Origin: Crambe crambe
Taxonomy: Eukaryota > Porifera > Demospongiae > Poecilosclerida > Crambeidae
NCBI GenBank assembly: GCA_963924555.1
Contig: OZ004587.1
Coordinates: 2,232,001-2,296,000, forward strand
DNA: 64,000 nt
Direction of reading: 5' to 3'
Part shown: positions 23,236 to 35,816 of the stretch, piece after piece
Position numbering within the stretch: position 1 is the first letter of the stretch
How the letters are laid out: each line of letters starts with the position of its first letter
The notes under the pieces: model-generated
Told to the model about the DNA's origin: nothing
Seen by the model: the letters and a program-made list of their open reading frames with translations, nothing else
The model's database searches: none
Made by a program: the position numbers and the translations under genes

Positions 23236-24939
23236 TTCCTTTATCAGAGAGCTACCAAACTCAAAATTCATGGTTCTCATCATCAGGTCATCAGTAGAAC
23301 CACTGAGTATGTGATCATCAAAGAAACTCGAAGCTTTTGGATCCACTAGCATATGCTGAATAGCTACTAGCCTAGGAACTGCACAAGCCTTGAAAGTGCC
23401 AAGTTTAGCCGATGACTGCTGCAATTGTAATATGAGTCTTTAGGAGGGAATATGATATCACTCTGTAAGTAGAATAGCATGGAAACCTGGCCTTCTAACT
23501 TTGAAAGTAGCTACTACATTAAATTTAAGAAAGAGTATAGCTACTATCGCAGTGTTTCAAATAATTTTTTATGAAAACCAGAAGGCATTCTATAACAACT
23601 GATAGTTATTCAAACAGATTCTACCATTTTACTATACCTATATTTTGATCTTTTCCATACAATAAGTAGAGATTAATATTTTTAGCAGCTTCTTATTTAG
23701 TGACTAAGTCTGAATATGTTACAGGGTAGGAATGCATTGTGTCAATATTGTACGTTAATTTTAATTTCTAATCATTCATAATAATAATATTATGTATGCA
23801 TCAACTTTCTAATCATTTTGAAAATGTAAAGCACTTAAGTGCTACGTAACCCTCAGTGCAGTGCAACAATCAGTTTGTGTATGTATTACATCATGGTTTT
23901 TCTCTGTGATGATCATCTGGTAACATTACATTGTACATGTGCAAACTTTTAAAAACAAACAAAGCTCCCACTGATCATCATAAACTGCTTCACAATTAAT
24001 TTTCTGTCGAATTTGCTCCTTAGCTAATTGTTATAGTGAGGACTCTATGGATGAGTAAGACTAGATTCTTTAAAAATATGAAACACTGAACAATGAAAAC
24101 TGTATCTGAGAATTATTGCTAGCAATCTTCCGGAGCCATGGGGATGGATAATATGAGCAAGTGGCTTACTTTCATATACATACATACTTGCTCTTGAAGC
24201 TATATTTTAATGCAGCTATTTTCTTAGACTCTGTTTACGTTCATTTACTACCATAGACTTTCCGTGTCCTACCATAAACTTTCCGTGTCGATAATACGGT
24301 CGATTTTAGATGCAGTCCAAAAAAATTGATGCCTTACGCTGTACACGACTGAATACTATAATCCTGTTTGTTTCATATGGAGGCTTCATAGGTCCTATGG
24401 AAATTTTATTGTCATACCCCCGATACTTACGTAACAAGTTTATCTTTTAAAAGACTTGATGCCTCGACACATAGCAGTTAGTAGACTTGATTATGATGCA
24501 TTGTAATTAATTTTGGGGTTACCTTGTCACTGATTTATTTTTTGCAGTTAGAGGACTGAAAAATTGCATACATGTGGTTAGTTTTATTAGCTCTCTGGAT
24601 TTAGTGACTTTGTAGCTTCTGTTCTTGCTATTTAGGGCTTTCTTGTAGGCTCTCTTGCTGCTGAATATAAATCTTGAGCATTCTCTGCTCTTGCTTTCAT
24701 GTTGTTGTTGTTGTTTTTTTCATGTTGGCTCCCAGGACGGTTGTTAACTTACCTGCTGCCTCTGCTCTCGCTGCTTCAATATCTTTCTGCTTTCTTACAA
24801 CTATAAACTTGCCTACTTATCACTTTGTAGCTATTTAAGTCTCTTGTAGGTTCTCTTGCTGCCTTTTCAGACGATCTTTGTACCCTCTGCTCTCATTGCT
24901 TATCTAAGGCTTTCATGTTGGTTTTCTTGATCCAGTACT

Positions 24940-25570
24940 TTTTAAAATGATCGTTAACTTCTTATCTCATACATTCACTGCTTGGCCCCTGCTAGCTAGC
25001 TAAGCTGCATGGCCGAGCTGAACTGTCATGCCAAGGTCAAGGTCATGTACATGTGTATAACCATTTTGCAGATGCTATACATATCATAGATCATTATCGC
25101 CTCCAGCACTGTGTGCCGAGGCAAAAAATTTAAACCTCCGAAATAATAAGGTAGCTATATGTAAGTTAAACATGCATGGCAACAATCTACTTACTTAACA
25201 CCATGATATTTACAGTTTGTTCTCGCATTCTAATGAGTTGCATATCAGATTTCTTTAACTTCTTGTCTCATAATAAATTCACTGCTAGCTAGCTAAGCTG
25301 CATGGCTGAGCCAAACTGCCATGCCAAGGTCAAGGTCATGTGCATGCATATAATAATTTGCATGCGCTACTAATAAGACAGACACCATAGATTATAGTTG
25401 CCTCCAGCACTGTACCTCGGTACTTCTGTACCGAGGCAAAAGTTTTAAAGTTCCAAAATAATAAGGTAGCTATATGTAAGTTATGTAAACATGCATGGCA
25501 ACAATGTACTTACTTAACACCATGATATTCTCGGTTAGTTCTCGCACTCCAATGAGTTGCATATCAGATA
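24940..25570. repeat. Tandem duplication, period about 319 bp, copying part of an Ig exon
   Basis: Blocks such as GCTAGCTAAGCTGCATGGC, ATGCCAAGGTCAAGGTCATG, GGTAGCTATATGTAAGTTA and ACTTACTTAACACCATGATA occur in the same order in both copies. The right copy contains the functional end of the Ig exon (25514 on). The left copy has the matching 60 bp with donor site but no acceptor and diverged codons. Confidence 0.75.
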
Positions 25571-25852
25571 TGGACACGATTGTACCATTGCAGTGGTAAC
25601 TGCCTTCATCTTGTGCACTTATGGGGTTAAAGTCCAAAATACGTTGAAATCTGATACCACTACTTCTGACTTCACTAAGCCGTACATTGTTTGAGTTATT
25701 TTGGATGCCAGGCCCTGAGAATGAGATAGCTACTTCAACTTCATTAATGGGTGTGGTTCCCTGGTACGTCAAAGTACAACTGTAACTGATATTTAATCCA
25801 ATATAGTTTACTCTTGGAGCATTTATTTGTCGCTGGACTGATAATTGAATAT
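25514..25852 (-). CDS. Ig/FN3 receptor gene, first Ig-like exon
   Basis: A 339-nt phase 1-1 exon with acceptor CTTTCCACAG and donor GTAAGTACA. It encodes an Ig-like domain: LNISYSCTLTY (first cysteine) and DEGSYHCNGT (the D-x-G-x-Y-x-C motif). It starts in phase 1, exactly the phase left by the signal-peptide exon at 31079-31163. The last 60 bp of this exon, with the donor, are duplicated upstream at about 25190-25251 as a dead exon stub. Confidence 0.85.
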
Positions 25853-26127
25853 CTGTGGAAAGTAAGAAAAATGGAAATGGTGTTGCAGCAACTCCCTAAA
25901 ATAGATGTTGAGCAAAACTGCTTAGTACCTGCAAATAATTATGTGTTCATGTGTATGCGGCAAAGCTCACCTTACTATTGCACATGAAATAATGATCTAT
26001 GAACTCTGGTTAAACCATTAATTTTAAAAAATTAACCATTAAAATTATGTTATACTTGTTAGACTCCATACTGATTTTTTGGTGAACTTATTGAATGATT
26101 TATTTGTAGGGGTACTAAATAATACCA

Positions 26128-26556
26128 CAATTATATGAGTTATTTGGCAGGAGTTTTATTCGGCAGTTGTACCAAGGAAGGCTTTTGGCAGACATTATTA
26201 TTGGCAGTGGTGCGTTAATCACGCACTCACAAACACTGCTTCCCTCTCTTTTTTGGCTGCAGTCCTCTTCACTTCACGATCTATCTCTTTTAACTTTTAA
26301 CTGAGCTTCCGTCAAGGAAACACTCCCTTTCCTCCTTCTTCAAGAACTTTAGAAGAGCCATCACGATCACAAAATAGCTGGAAACGGAACTAGTTAGCTA
26401 ATCATATAATCTTGATCTTGTGCACGTACATAGCTTATTGCTCACTGCACACGCGAGATACACTCAAGCCCCACCCTTGGCAGACTTATTATTGGCGGTT
26501 CCAAGACAGACTGCCAAACCATCAAATTTAATACATCGCAAATTTAACTCATATAA
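26128..26556. repeat. MITE-like inverted repeat with TTTGGCAG motifs
   Basis: The left end ATATGAGTTATTTGGCAGG is matched in inverted form by the right end near 26500-26555 (ACTGCCAAACCATCAAATTT...CTCATAT). Both ends carry further GGCAG copies (GGCAGACATTATTATTGGC / TTGGCAGACTTATTATTGGC). Confidence 0.5.
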
Positions 26557-27106
26557 GGTAGGCGGGGGTAACTCCGGACGAACTTTCAATTGGGAAGGAT
26601 AACTTTGGAATGGAAGCAGCTATGATCGAGCAGCAAAGTTCAAAAAGAAGCTGAACTCTCCATCTATCAAGGCCCCAAAAAGTTATTATTTTAGCACTTA
26701 CTCTTATGAAGTTATCAGGAAAAATTCATAGCTAGCATAAAATCGCGGTTTGGGGCACTACTGGTAGAAATCTCTGATAGAGCTAGCTAGAATGAAAATT
26801 TTAAAGAGAGGTGACCTTGGTTTATCTGATACACATGCACTTTTTCCTGTGCTCTCTTGATGTTCAACCAGGCCTGCTTGAAATGCACGAGATCGTGCCA
26901 TAAAGTTTCAGTTCAACGATTATAGATTTCAGGGCACGATGCAGTCTAGAACGGTGGAAGAAGAGTTTAGCTAACCATGCATTTAAACAAGTAGCAGTTA
27001 TAGTTACTGCAGGTACAAAGACTGCCTCTCAATCTTTGTAGTTTCTGAAAAAAAAGTCGAAAGTCCGAAGTTACCCCATGTCTGGAGATGCCCCGCCTAC
27101 CTTACG
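26556..27106. repeat. MITE-like element with AAGGTAGGCGGGG ends
   Basis: AAGGTAGGCGGGGGTAACTC and the right end GCCCCGCCTACCTTAC are inverted, and both are followed inward by TCCGGAC/GAAAGTCCGAAGTTACC. Non-coding interior of about 550 bp. I could not define the duplication. Confidence 0.55.
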
Positions 27107-27604
27107 GTAGTTAGATACCAAATGTACGCTATTTAGAGGGTTTCTAAATACTGTAGATTCCATTGATCGAGGTGTCTAACTAATTTAAAACATAGCCATA
27201 TGTAGCAATATACTGCTTCCAAGAAACTCAAGCTACAAGTTGTCATGCTAGTGCCTTGTTGATGATGGGAGGAGCATGCAACATGTGACTCCAGCTTGGG
27301 CAGCTGGTAAACAACAAGCTTGCTTCTTGTACAGTAGTCTTACATGGAATTTGTTTACTAAAATGGGAGTGACCAATCACATTAAAATAATCATTGTATG
27401 CTGCCTTGGCACTAAGTCTATGCCCTGAGAATAAGTAACAATGAGAGCACTAAGTGACATGAAAGCAGTTTCTGATGAGAGCACTAAGTGACATATAGCA
27501 GTTTCTGTGAATAAACATTAAAAATTATGCTGCCTTTGATAATAATCCCTACATCACTGCCTCCCACCAAGCTACTAAAAAAATAGAAGTACAGACTAAC
27601 ACTA

Positions 27605-30600
27605 GCGTAAGCCACCGATTATCGACCGGCATCTATTATCAACCAATACGACGTCTATTATCGACCAGTATAGTATAGTAGTACATGATAGATTACGGAT
27701 AATAAACGATAAGCATGCTAGAGGTAGAAGTACAAGTAGTGTGGCTTTCAGTTACTTCTTTGTTTCTACTTACCCTGCTTGCCATCAATATCTATGACGA
27801 TAAGTAGCTATTTATCTTGCTATTTTGTGGCCTTCTTTTTGCTGTGTAGTGGCTTTTACTCGTTTAAAATCTTTCTTTCTAGGTATTTATCAGTCACAAA
27901 TGCATGTGACAGGTAAGCTTCAGAACTGTAGTTCCTTTGTATCTAGAAATGTTTAGCTACCTATTTCTATCATGAAAATAGCTTGCAAGGATGTTAATTT
28001 TGTTTTAATACATAAAACTGTAGATAGCAATGACTATGCCTCGTTGCCAGAGCCAGAGAAAATGTCTAACGAAAAGGAAGAAGAGATCAAAGTCAGCTCC
28101 TGCGATATTACGATCTCTAAGCAAGCCAACTGTAAAAAGAAAGCAGTGGACTGATAATCACATGAAATCGGCAATGGAGGCTGTTAGCTCAGGGATAAGT
28201 GGTGTAAATCAAGAGCATTGGATCATGGAGTTCCCAAGACATCACTCAAAGATAGGCTAAGTGGACGAGTCACCCATGGCCAGAGACCTGGTCCTGTCCC
28301 ATATTTGAGCAATGAAGAGGAGAAGGAACTTGCTAGCTTTTTGAAAGAGAGTGCTGCCATAGGATATGGCAAGACAAGGCAACATTGTTCAATCTGTTAC
28401 AAGGGATTCTTACAAGCAACCAAATCACCCATGGGTGGTGGCAGCAGTTGATCCAATGGCAAAAAGATTTATCACTTAGACGTGGTGATAACACTGCCCA
28501 TATTCGTATGGATGCGATCAACAAAGACACTATGAAGCAATACTTTAACCTCCTTGAGAATACAGCATAACCTGCTGGATTCTCCCTCTCAATTGTACAA
28601 TGTTGATGAAACTGGGATGCCTCTGGATCCTAAGGCTCCTAATATTGTTACGAAGAGAGGAGTTAAGAAAGTTCGTTATCGATCGTCTGGGAAGAAGGGG
28701 CAAGTAACAATTGTAGCATGTGGAAATGCCGCTGGCCAAGTGATTCCTCCATTGGTGATATTTGATACAAAAAACTTCAATCATGCTTGGACAGTTAATG
28801 AAGTTCCAGGTACGAAATATGGTTCGAGTGAAAAGGGATGGATAACTACTGAACTTTTTCAATCATGGTTGACTGAACATTTCTTGGAATAATTATGTTG
28901 TGTCCAAGCGACCACTCTTTCTTCTGCTTGATGGTCACAGTACTCACTACCAACAGGATCTTATTCGGTATGCAAGGAACAACGATGTGGTAATGCTGTG
29001 TTTATCACCCCACACCACCCATGAGACTCAACCTTTAGACACTGGTGTTTTTAAACCGCTTAAAACTCAGTGGAGCAAGGTGTGTCACAACTTCACACAG
29101 AAGAATTCAGGTCGAGTAATAACAAAATTCACCTTCAACTCCCTCTTTTCACAAGCTTGGCTGCTTGCTGTTACTCCTGCCAACGTCATGGCTGGATTCA
29201 AGCCATCTGGTGTGTACCCACTTAATCATCAGTCAAAACTCCCCATCTACTGCTTCCAGCTCAGCAAAAGACAGCACTGATTCAGAAGAAGATGAAAGCA
29301 AAAAATCTGAAGAGTCATCTGATAGTGAAACCAATTTCAGCACAGAGCAAGAACTATTCCAGAAACGTTTTGCTGAAGGTTATGATATTAAACCGATGAT
29401 GATTACGTTCATTGGCTTCATATCAACCATCCAGAGTCGTTACATTCCAGTGAAACCCAGAAAATTCGTCTGATGTTAGTGCTTCAATATCAGATCATTT
29501 CTCATCAGTTACTGTAGAAACACCTTGTGATAAAGTCGCCTGTCAGGACGCGATGCAGAAGTCAAATAATTATCAGTAAAATATTAATAGTAGAAGTAGA
29601 GTTTCAGGATGACACACAAAACAAGAGCTCTCTATTCATCTATATCTGTGTCCTTTTTATCCCAAGTCACTCCCACCAAAGCTACTTCTAGAACACATCA
29701 AGATCTGTTTCAGAAGCGTATTGATGAGGGGTATGATATCTTTGTTGATGAAGACTATGTTAGCTGGCTTGAGATTAATCATCCTGAAATTCTACAGAAA
29801 TCTACTGATAGCTCCAGTTTACCTCCCTCAAGGCCATCTGATGTGAAGAAACTGGAAACATCCCAGGCTCCTTCAACCCCATCTGTGAACACAACCACAT
29901 CTGTTACTCCTTCAACACCAACTAGAGTAACCCCAGGTTCAGCATCCAGTAATAGTTCTGCTTCCTCATTATCCAAATTCATCACACCACCTCAGAGTTC
30001 CACTCCTAGTGTGTATAAAAACCTTCCACGAGCAAGACTCTTAACAAGTATGTCGTCTTTAGCTATTTTGGAGGAGAAGGAAAAAAAGAAAAAGCAAGAG
30101 TTGGAAGAAAGAGAGAGGAAGAAGAAAGAAAGGGAAGAGAAGAGGCAGTTGAAAAAACAGGAAGCAGCTAAGAAAGCAGAAGAAAGAGAGAGGAAGAAGA
30201 AATTGAGGGAAGAAGAACAGCCCATGAAAAAGAACAAAAAAAAAAAGAAAATAGAAGGAGGAAGATTCCCAACGAAAAAAAGCGAAAAAGAACTCGGCTG
30301 CTTTAGCTGGTTCAAGTTCTAGCGTGATTACATATAGGGTAGAGACTGGATAGAAGCGCAAGTCCTTGCAGACTGAGGTGCCACCACCAAAGAAGAGTTG
30401 TGTTAGTGATCATGAGGAGGGAGAAGAAATAGATCTGAATGTGTGTTGTATGTGTTTTCAGAACTACAATGACGATGTCATCAGTGGTGCTGGTACAGAC
30501 TGGATTTCTTGTGCATGTAGCTAGTAGATGGCTCCATGAAGATTGTGCAGAGGAGAGGCTGGTTGATGAAGAGGGAAAAGAGTTGTTCTGTCCCTATTGT

Positions 30601-31015
30601 GTCATTTAAAATCACTTTTATCATTTTATTATTACATTTTTTCCTTCAAAATCAACCAAATTTGAATTCTTATATACGTACGAGAATATAGCTTATTTCA
30701 TGAGCAATGGCATGATAGTAGTTGGTAAGGGATAGACGTGGAGTAAGCAAGTCTGAAGTGAGTTGGTGGATAATTGTGCATACTGAATAGTACTACGGTC
30801 GTTTATTGATGACGGTAGTCAATGATTGATTTTCAAGGGCCTAGTTTTATCAGTTTCTATGAAATCGGTAGGACCACTGATGGGAACTGGACTTAGACAA
30901 GTTTACTCCATAAGAATATACCTTCGTCTTGGTGCAAGTTTGAAATTTTAGTCCCATTGCATTCAAGAGTTACAGTTACAGGTACCAAAGTAGGTTGATA
31001 ATGGGTGGCTTACGC
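27605..31015 (+). mobile_element. Tigger/pogo-type DNA transposon, TIRs and TA duplication
   Basis: The left end GCGTAAGCCACCGATTATC and the right end GATAATGGGTGGCTTACGC are inverted, each flanked by TA. ATTATCGACC-like sub-repeats follow the left TIR. The element carries a degraded but nearly complete transposase gene (28030-30610). It lies in the first intron of the Ig/FN3 receptor gene, opposite in strand. Confidence 0.85.
28030..30610 (+). pseudogene. Tigger/pogo DDE transposase with C-terminal PHD-like finger, frameshifted
   Basis: Parts in order: a basic HTH region (KRKQWTDNHMKSAMEAVSSG, then PKTSLKDRLSGRV) at 28130-28290; catalytic DDE_1 landmarks YNVDETGMP (28595), LLLDGHSTHY (28920) and ETQPLDTGVFKPLK (29025); then SGVYPLNH. 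A coiled-coil, Lys/Glu-rich C-terminal segment follows at 30060-30260. Next comes a Cys/His cluster (CCMCF...WISC..WLHEDCAEE...FCPYC) at 30440-30605 resembling a PHD finger, as many Tigger proteins carry. Breaks: frame changes near 28255, 28570 and 28892, a TAG TAG in the PHD region (about 30520), and an internal duplication of LFQKR-x-x-EGYDI (29350 and 29707). The Asp triad is intact at the residue level, but the frame is not. Confidence 0.8.
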
Positions 31016-31078
31016 TACATGGCCTTTTTTATTTAGCATAATTTTTTTCCTTTCATAGTAGTATAAAATGATACTTAC

Positions 31079-31163
31079 TTTGAGCTGACATGAGAGGAAA
31101 ATATGCCATAATCAGAATAGCAACTCCCATTACCAGGGCCTGGTGATTGCTCCTAGACTTCAT
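31079..31163 (-). CDS. Ig/FN3 receptor gene, start codon and signal peptide exon
   Basis: From ATG at 31163 the frame reads MKSRSNHQALVMGVAILIMA then YFPLMSAQ: a basic start, a hydrophobic core and a small-residue cleavage region, i.e. a signal peptide. It ends at a consensus donor (AAAGTAAGT) in phase 1. The exon lies only 64 bp from the end of the Tigger element at 27605-31015, which sits in this intron. Linking this exon to the Ig exons rests on phase, strand and order; no transcript is available to me. Confidence 0.6.
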
Positions 31164-31261
31164 TATGATGTTCACAATAATAGCTAAAATTAATAATAAT
31201 GATAATAATAATAAGAGCATAATAGCTATAGTTAAATTATACAAGTAGCTGATTTTTATAA

Positions 31262-32460
31262 TCAGAGAGAGCAGTAGCTCTCTCTATGTAGGGATGATGT
31301 GGACAGATGCGTGCGCTGCCTATAGACTAATACAAAAGTGAAATTATAGTTCCCCCACTTAGACTTAACAAAAGCTACTGTGAATGATTATCCAGCCTAC
31401 TACAATGTGTGCAGACCAAGTTTCAGGACCAGGGAGCTTACACGTTCAGAACAGGTAAGTCGCTAGATTCTTCTTCTCTATTCTTCTTCTTCTTCTTAGA
31501 TAACCATATCTCTTAAAAAGGAGACACTGTGGAACACAGTACTCGACTAACTTAATAATTTTTATAATATGCATGCACATGTATTTGATATCCAATTATT
31601 CGAAGTTATAATATTACTCAGCTAGATTTGATATCCAATTATTCGAAGTTATAATATTTCTCAGCTAGATTTAAGCTCTAGATCATAATTATGGACTACT
31701 CGAACTCTACGATTTTAGTCCATCTACCAGTAGACTCTATTTCAGATTCATCTGCATCCTTTACCTCCAAGTATAGCTCAACATTTCAAGCCTTGACTCA
31801 CTGATAAATCATTGGGCTGCTAAGCTATGTATCTCAAGAAACTTTTGTCCCTGCATACACATAAAAGAATGAACTCTTGTACATACATAAAGAGAGAGAG
31901 AAGAAAAAGACCAGGAACAAAAACATTTCATGAAATCAAAAAAATGTAGGGACGACCATTGCTCAAAAAAGTAAGGAAACAAGGGTAGGGAGTGGAAATG
32001 GGATCAATCTTTGTTCTGTATATCGATCCAGCCAACAATCCCTACATATACATACATTATAATCTGAAGCTACCCAACGTATATGTAGGGATTGTTGGAA
32101 TTTCCATCTTTCTTGTTTCCTTACTTTTTTGAGCAATGGTCATCCCTACATTTTTTCATTTCACGGAAATGTTTTTTTCCCAACGTATATGTAGGGATTG
32201 TTGGCTGGATATACAGAACAAAGATTGATCCCATTTCCATCTTTCTTGTTTCCTTACTTTTTTGAGCAATGGTCATCCCTACATTTTTTTCATTTCACGG
32301 AAATGTTTTTTCCCTTATTATTGTTATTCTTCTTCTTAGACAATCATATCTCTCGAACCACTCAAGCTACAGCTATGATTTCTAGATTAATCATAATAAT
32401 GGTTAATATTAATTTTACTAGTACATTTACGCTCATTAGTTCGAGTGAAATTAATCCTTA
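31262..32460 (+). mobile_element. Element A, copy 3, with doubled P1 arms
   Basis: It starts with hairpin CAGAGAGAGCAGTAGCTCTC and GTAGGGATGATG, then the full body. It ends in a P1 palindrome whose right arm is present twice in tandem (about 32084-32160 and 32191-32290). Confidence 0.65.
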
Positions 32461-32883
32461 ATTTCACTCATAGTTCATAATTTCACTCCTACCTACTGCG
32501 CAGGTGCAGACTAACCTAGTAATGACATTATTTTCTGAAGATTGTAGGCAAGCTTGATTGGTTTTTTCAGGGTGAATTGTAGGCGCTAGGCTTATCTAAG
32601 TGGATTATCGGCCTAGTAGGCCACCACTTGGCCTCGAACCCAGCCTCTTTTTTCTTTTTTTTTGGGTGGGGGGGATGGGGAAAAAGAGAGCCTGGTATTC
32701 ACTGTTTGCGCATGCGCCAATTTTTGATTAACAAACGCGCATGCGATGACAAGTTTTGACATCCAGCAAGTGCTACAATTACATGCATGATGTCGTACTA
32801 GTCTCATATTCTGAGAATGTTTAGATCCTCCAGGGCATCAGGGTTTCAGGGGCACAGAAGAGAAGGCTATCTGATCTAAGACT

Positions 32884-35816
32884 CAGGGGCGGATCTAGAG
32901 GAGGGGCTCATGGGGCTCATGCCACCCCCTTACCGAATTATAAATTAAAATAATGCACACCAATGGTTAGCGCGCTAGCTAGCTATGAAGAGAAAACTTT
33001 CAGACTCCGACTGTGCTTCTTCCAAGAGGCAGTGTAGTGGAAGTATACGGCAGTACTTCTTGGGAACCAGGTAGATAACAGTTTAGTAAACCATCTACTT
33101 GCTAGTTACTAATAACTACTACTTTTGTAGGACCACTATACACAGCAATCTGATTCTCGACAATATCAACGTTACCAATTCTTCTGAGTCAGCTTCTCCT
33201 GGTGCTGATGAGGATCCTCAGGATCATAGTGACATTGAGACTATAAATCAGCAGAGTGACTCTTGCAGTGAATCTGACAGTGAGGTTACCAATGCAGCAT
33301 CAAAAGTTGACTTTGGCCCTCGTCCCCATGTACCTCTAATCAGGATTCTGACCTCATTAGGAGTGGTGATTTTGGTAAGGTGGTAAATCTAAAAGCATGC
33401 CGCAACCTTACAGATGAGGAGAAATACTATTTACTAAAGCATCACTTTATTCCAGCTCAAAATTACAAATTTCCTCCTCGTCATTTCAGTGGCCGCCCCC
33501 GATTTTTCCAGAATAATTGGTTATCCCACTATAATGGCCTTGTTTATTCTGAATCTGATAATGGGGAGTATTGTAAATATTGTGTGCTATTTGGTAAATG
33601 TGGGCCTACAATGAAGGAATTTGGAATTCTTGTAAACAGGCCTCTTATAGACTTTAAAAGAGCATCACAGAAACTCAAACAACACTTTCACTGTTCTAAA
33701 GGGAAAAAATTTCACCAGGCTGCAGCTGAACAAGCACTTGCTTTTTTATCTGTAAAAGACAACCCTGAATTAGCAATTGATTGTTGTCTCAACTCTCAAC
33801 GAAGCAAGATTATTACAGAGAACCAACTCAAACTTAAGTCTATTGCAGAAACTGTAATTTTTTTAGGAAGACAAGGTCTTAGCTTCAGGGGGCATAGAGA
33901 TGATTCTCCTGCAGTTGAAGAGAATCCCTGTGCTAATCATGGTAACTTTCTTGCCCTCTTACAGTTTAGGATACATGCTGGAGATAGTATTCTTGAAGAT
34001 CATCTCAAAAGTGCTGCAAGCAATGCAATTTATACTAGTAAAACAATACAAAACGAGCTTATAAGCATTTGTGGTGATTTAATTCGAAGGGAAATTCTTC
34101 AACGAATTCGTAAAGTAGGTTTTTTCTCTATTATAGCAGATGAAGCAACAGATGTAGCTAATGATGAGCAGCTGTCAATAAGCATTCGCTTTGTAAATGG
34201 AGACTTGGCCATCTGAGAGATTTCTAGCCTTTAAGGAGTGTTTATCTGGAGTCAGTGGAGAAAATATTGCTGATGATATTATAGATAAACTTGTTGAGTG
34301 GCAAATCCACCCCCATCTTCTTCGTGGCCAAGCTTATGATGGTGCGGGGGCCATGGCAGGAAAATCTAAAGGAGTTGCTGCACGTATTGTGATAAAATAT
34401 CCCAAAGCACTTTACACTCATTGTGCTTCTCATCGGCTAAACCTGTGTGTTGTGAAATGTTGTTCATTGCGTGAAATCACCAATATGATGGAAATTGCTG
34501 ATTCAGTTTCACGTTTTTTTACTAATTCCCCCAAAAGGCAGCTCTCTTTATAGAGCTGGATTGACCAAATAGTACCCCCTAAAGAAAAAAGACGAAAATT
34601 GAAAGAATTATGTCGTACACGCTGGATTGAACGCCATGAGGCCTTTGAAGCATTCACTGATTTATATTTACCTATTTTCAGCTGTTTAGAGAGTATCTCA
34701 TACAGTTCATCAGCACAGTGGAATAGTGACACACGCTCAAAAGCAAGTTCGTTACTATTAGCAATGTCACAGTTTTCATTCATCACCGCACTGGTGCTCT
34801 CCCAAAAGATTTTGGCGTACACAAAGGGTCTAAGTGTGAAGTTACAGGGAAGATATGTAGATGTGATTCGTGCTCACCAAGATGTCAAAGATGTGATAAC
34901 TGCCATAAAGAGAATTCGGTCAAGGGTGGATGATTTCCATATGCGAGTGTATAAGCAGGTTCAAGATATGAGTAAGCTTGTAAATGTGATGGAGTCAAAG
35001 CCTAGACAAGCAAATAGGCAACAACACCGACAGAATATACCATCAAACAGTAATACTGAGTATTACAAGCTCAACTACACAATTCCAATGTTGGATCATT
35101 TTATTAATGAATTGGATACTCGCTTTGATGAAAGTTCTTCAAAAAGCTTCATCGAATTCAGGCAGCTCTTGCCATCAGAAGTGGTTAGTAATCCATCTAA
35201 GTCCATAAATGATTTTGCTAACATCGTACGATTTTACAAGGACGACCTTCCTTCTATCAACTCTTTTGAAGCAGAAGTTGATCTGTGGTATTGTAAGTGG
35301 AGAAGGGAACAAGAAATGGCTCGTAAACTAGATACCCTTGGAAAAACCTTATCTCATACTGATCGTGAATATTTTCCCAACATCCACACGATGCTAGTAA
35401 TTGCAGTTACTTTGCCAATTACATCTTGTGAGTGTGAGAGATCTATTAGTGCATTACGTTTTCTCAAGACTTGTCTTAGAAGTACAATGTCTCAGGAGCG
35501 ACTGAATGGACTTGCAATGCTACAATATCACAAAGATATCCATATTTTACCAGAAGAAGTGGTAGAAGAATTTGCAATGCGTCAGCCCCGCAAACTGTTG
35601 CTTATTAATCAAAGTGAAAAATAACATACTCATTTTTTAATGTCTGTATATCATCTATATAATATAGCTAATACCATTATTATAGTTTATTATTATGATA
35701 GCACCAAAAGGGGTGTGGTTGGCGAAAATGGGCGTGGCTAGGCAAAAAATTTCCGTGCACATATTTCTACCTACTAGCTAAGCCATCCCCTTATAATTCT
35801 CCTAGATCCGCCCCTG
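32884..35816 (+). mobile_element. hAT-type transposon, TIRs and 5-bp duplication
   Basis: The left end CAGGGGCGGATCTAGAGG and the right end CTCCTAGATCCGCCCCTG are inverted. AGACT flanks both sides (32879-32883, 35817-35821). Classical hAT elements duplicate 8 bp. A 5-bp duplication agrees with my recollection of the hAT5-type group. The transposase gene fills the interior. Confidence 0.8.
32978..35624 (+). pseudogene. hAT-family transposase (TTF-type finger, DUF4371, dimerisation domain), three frame breaks
   Basis: The likely start reads MKRKLSDSDCASSKRQC at 32978. A donor-like GGTAGATAAC at 33071 and acceptor TTTTGTAG at 33130 suggest a small intron. A TTF-type zinc-finger region follows (RFFQNNWLSHYN, CKYCVLFGK, LKQHFHCSKGKKFH; 33480-33720). 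Then comes DUF4371 with the first catalytic Asp in IADEATDVANDEQ (about 34135), RGQAYDGAGAMAGKSKG (34325), and the C-terminal hAT dimerisation motif SCECERSISALRFLKT (35427). Frame breaks lie near 33340-33380, 34200 and 34550. Otherwise the coding sequence is well preserved, so inactivation is recent. This family includes the animal 52 kDa repressor (THAP0-like) and ZMYM1-like proteins. Confidence 0.85.

Noticed and set aside
29992-30361. Long hydrophobic minus-strand frames opposite the Tigger C-terminus
   Set aside because: They are the antisense of the Lys/Glu-rich coiled-coil (AAG/GAA codons read as CTT/TTC) and have no independent support.
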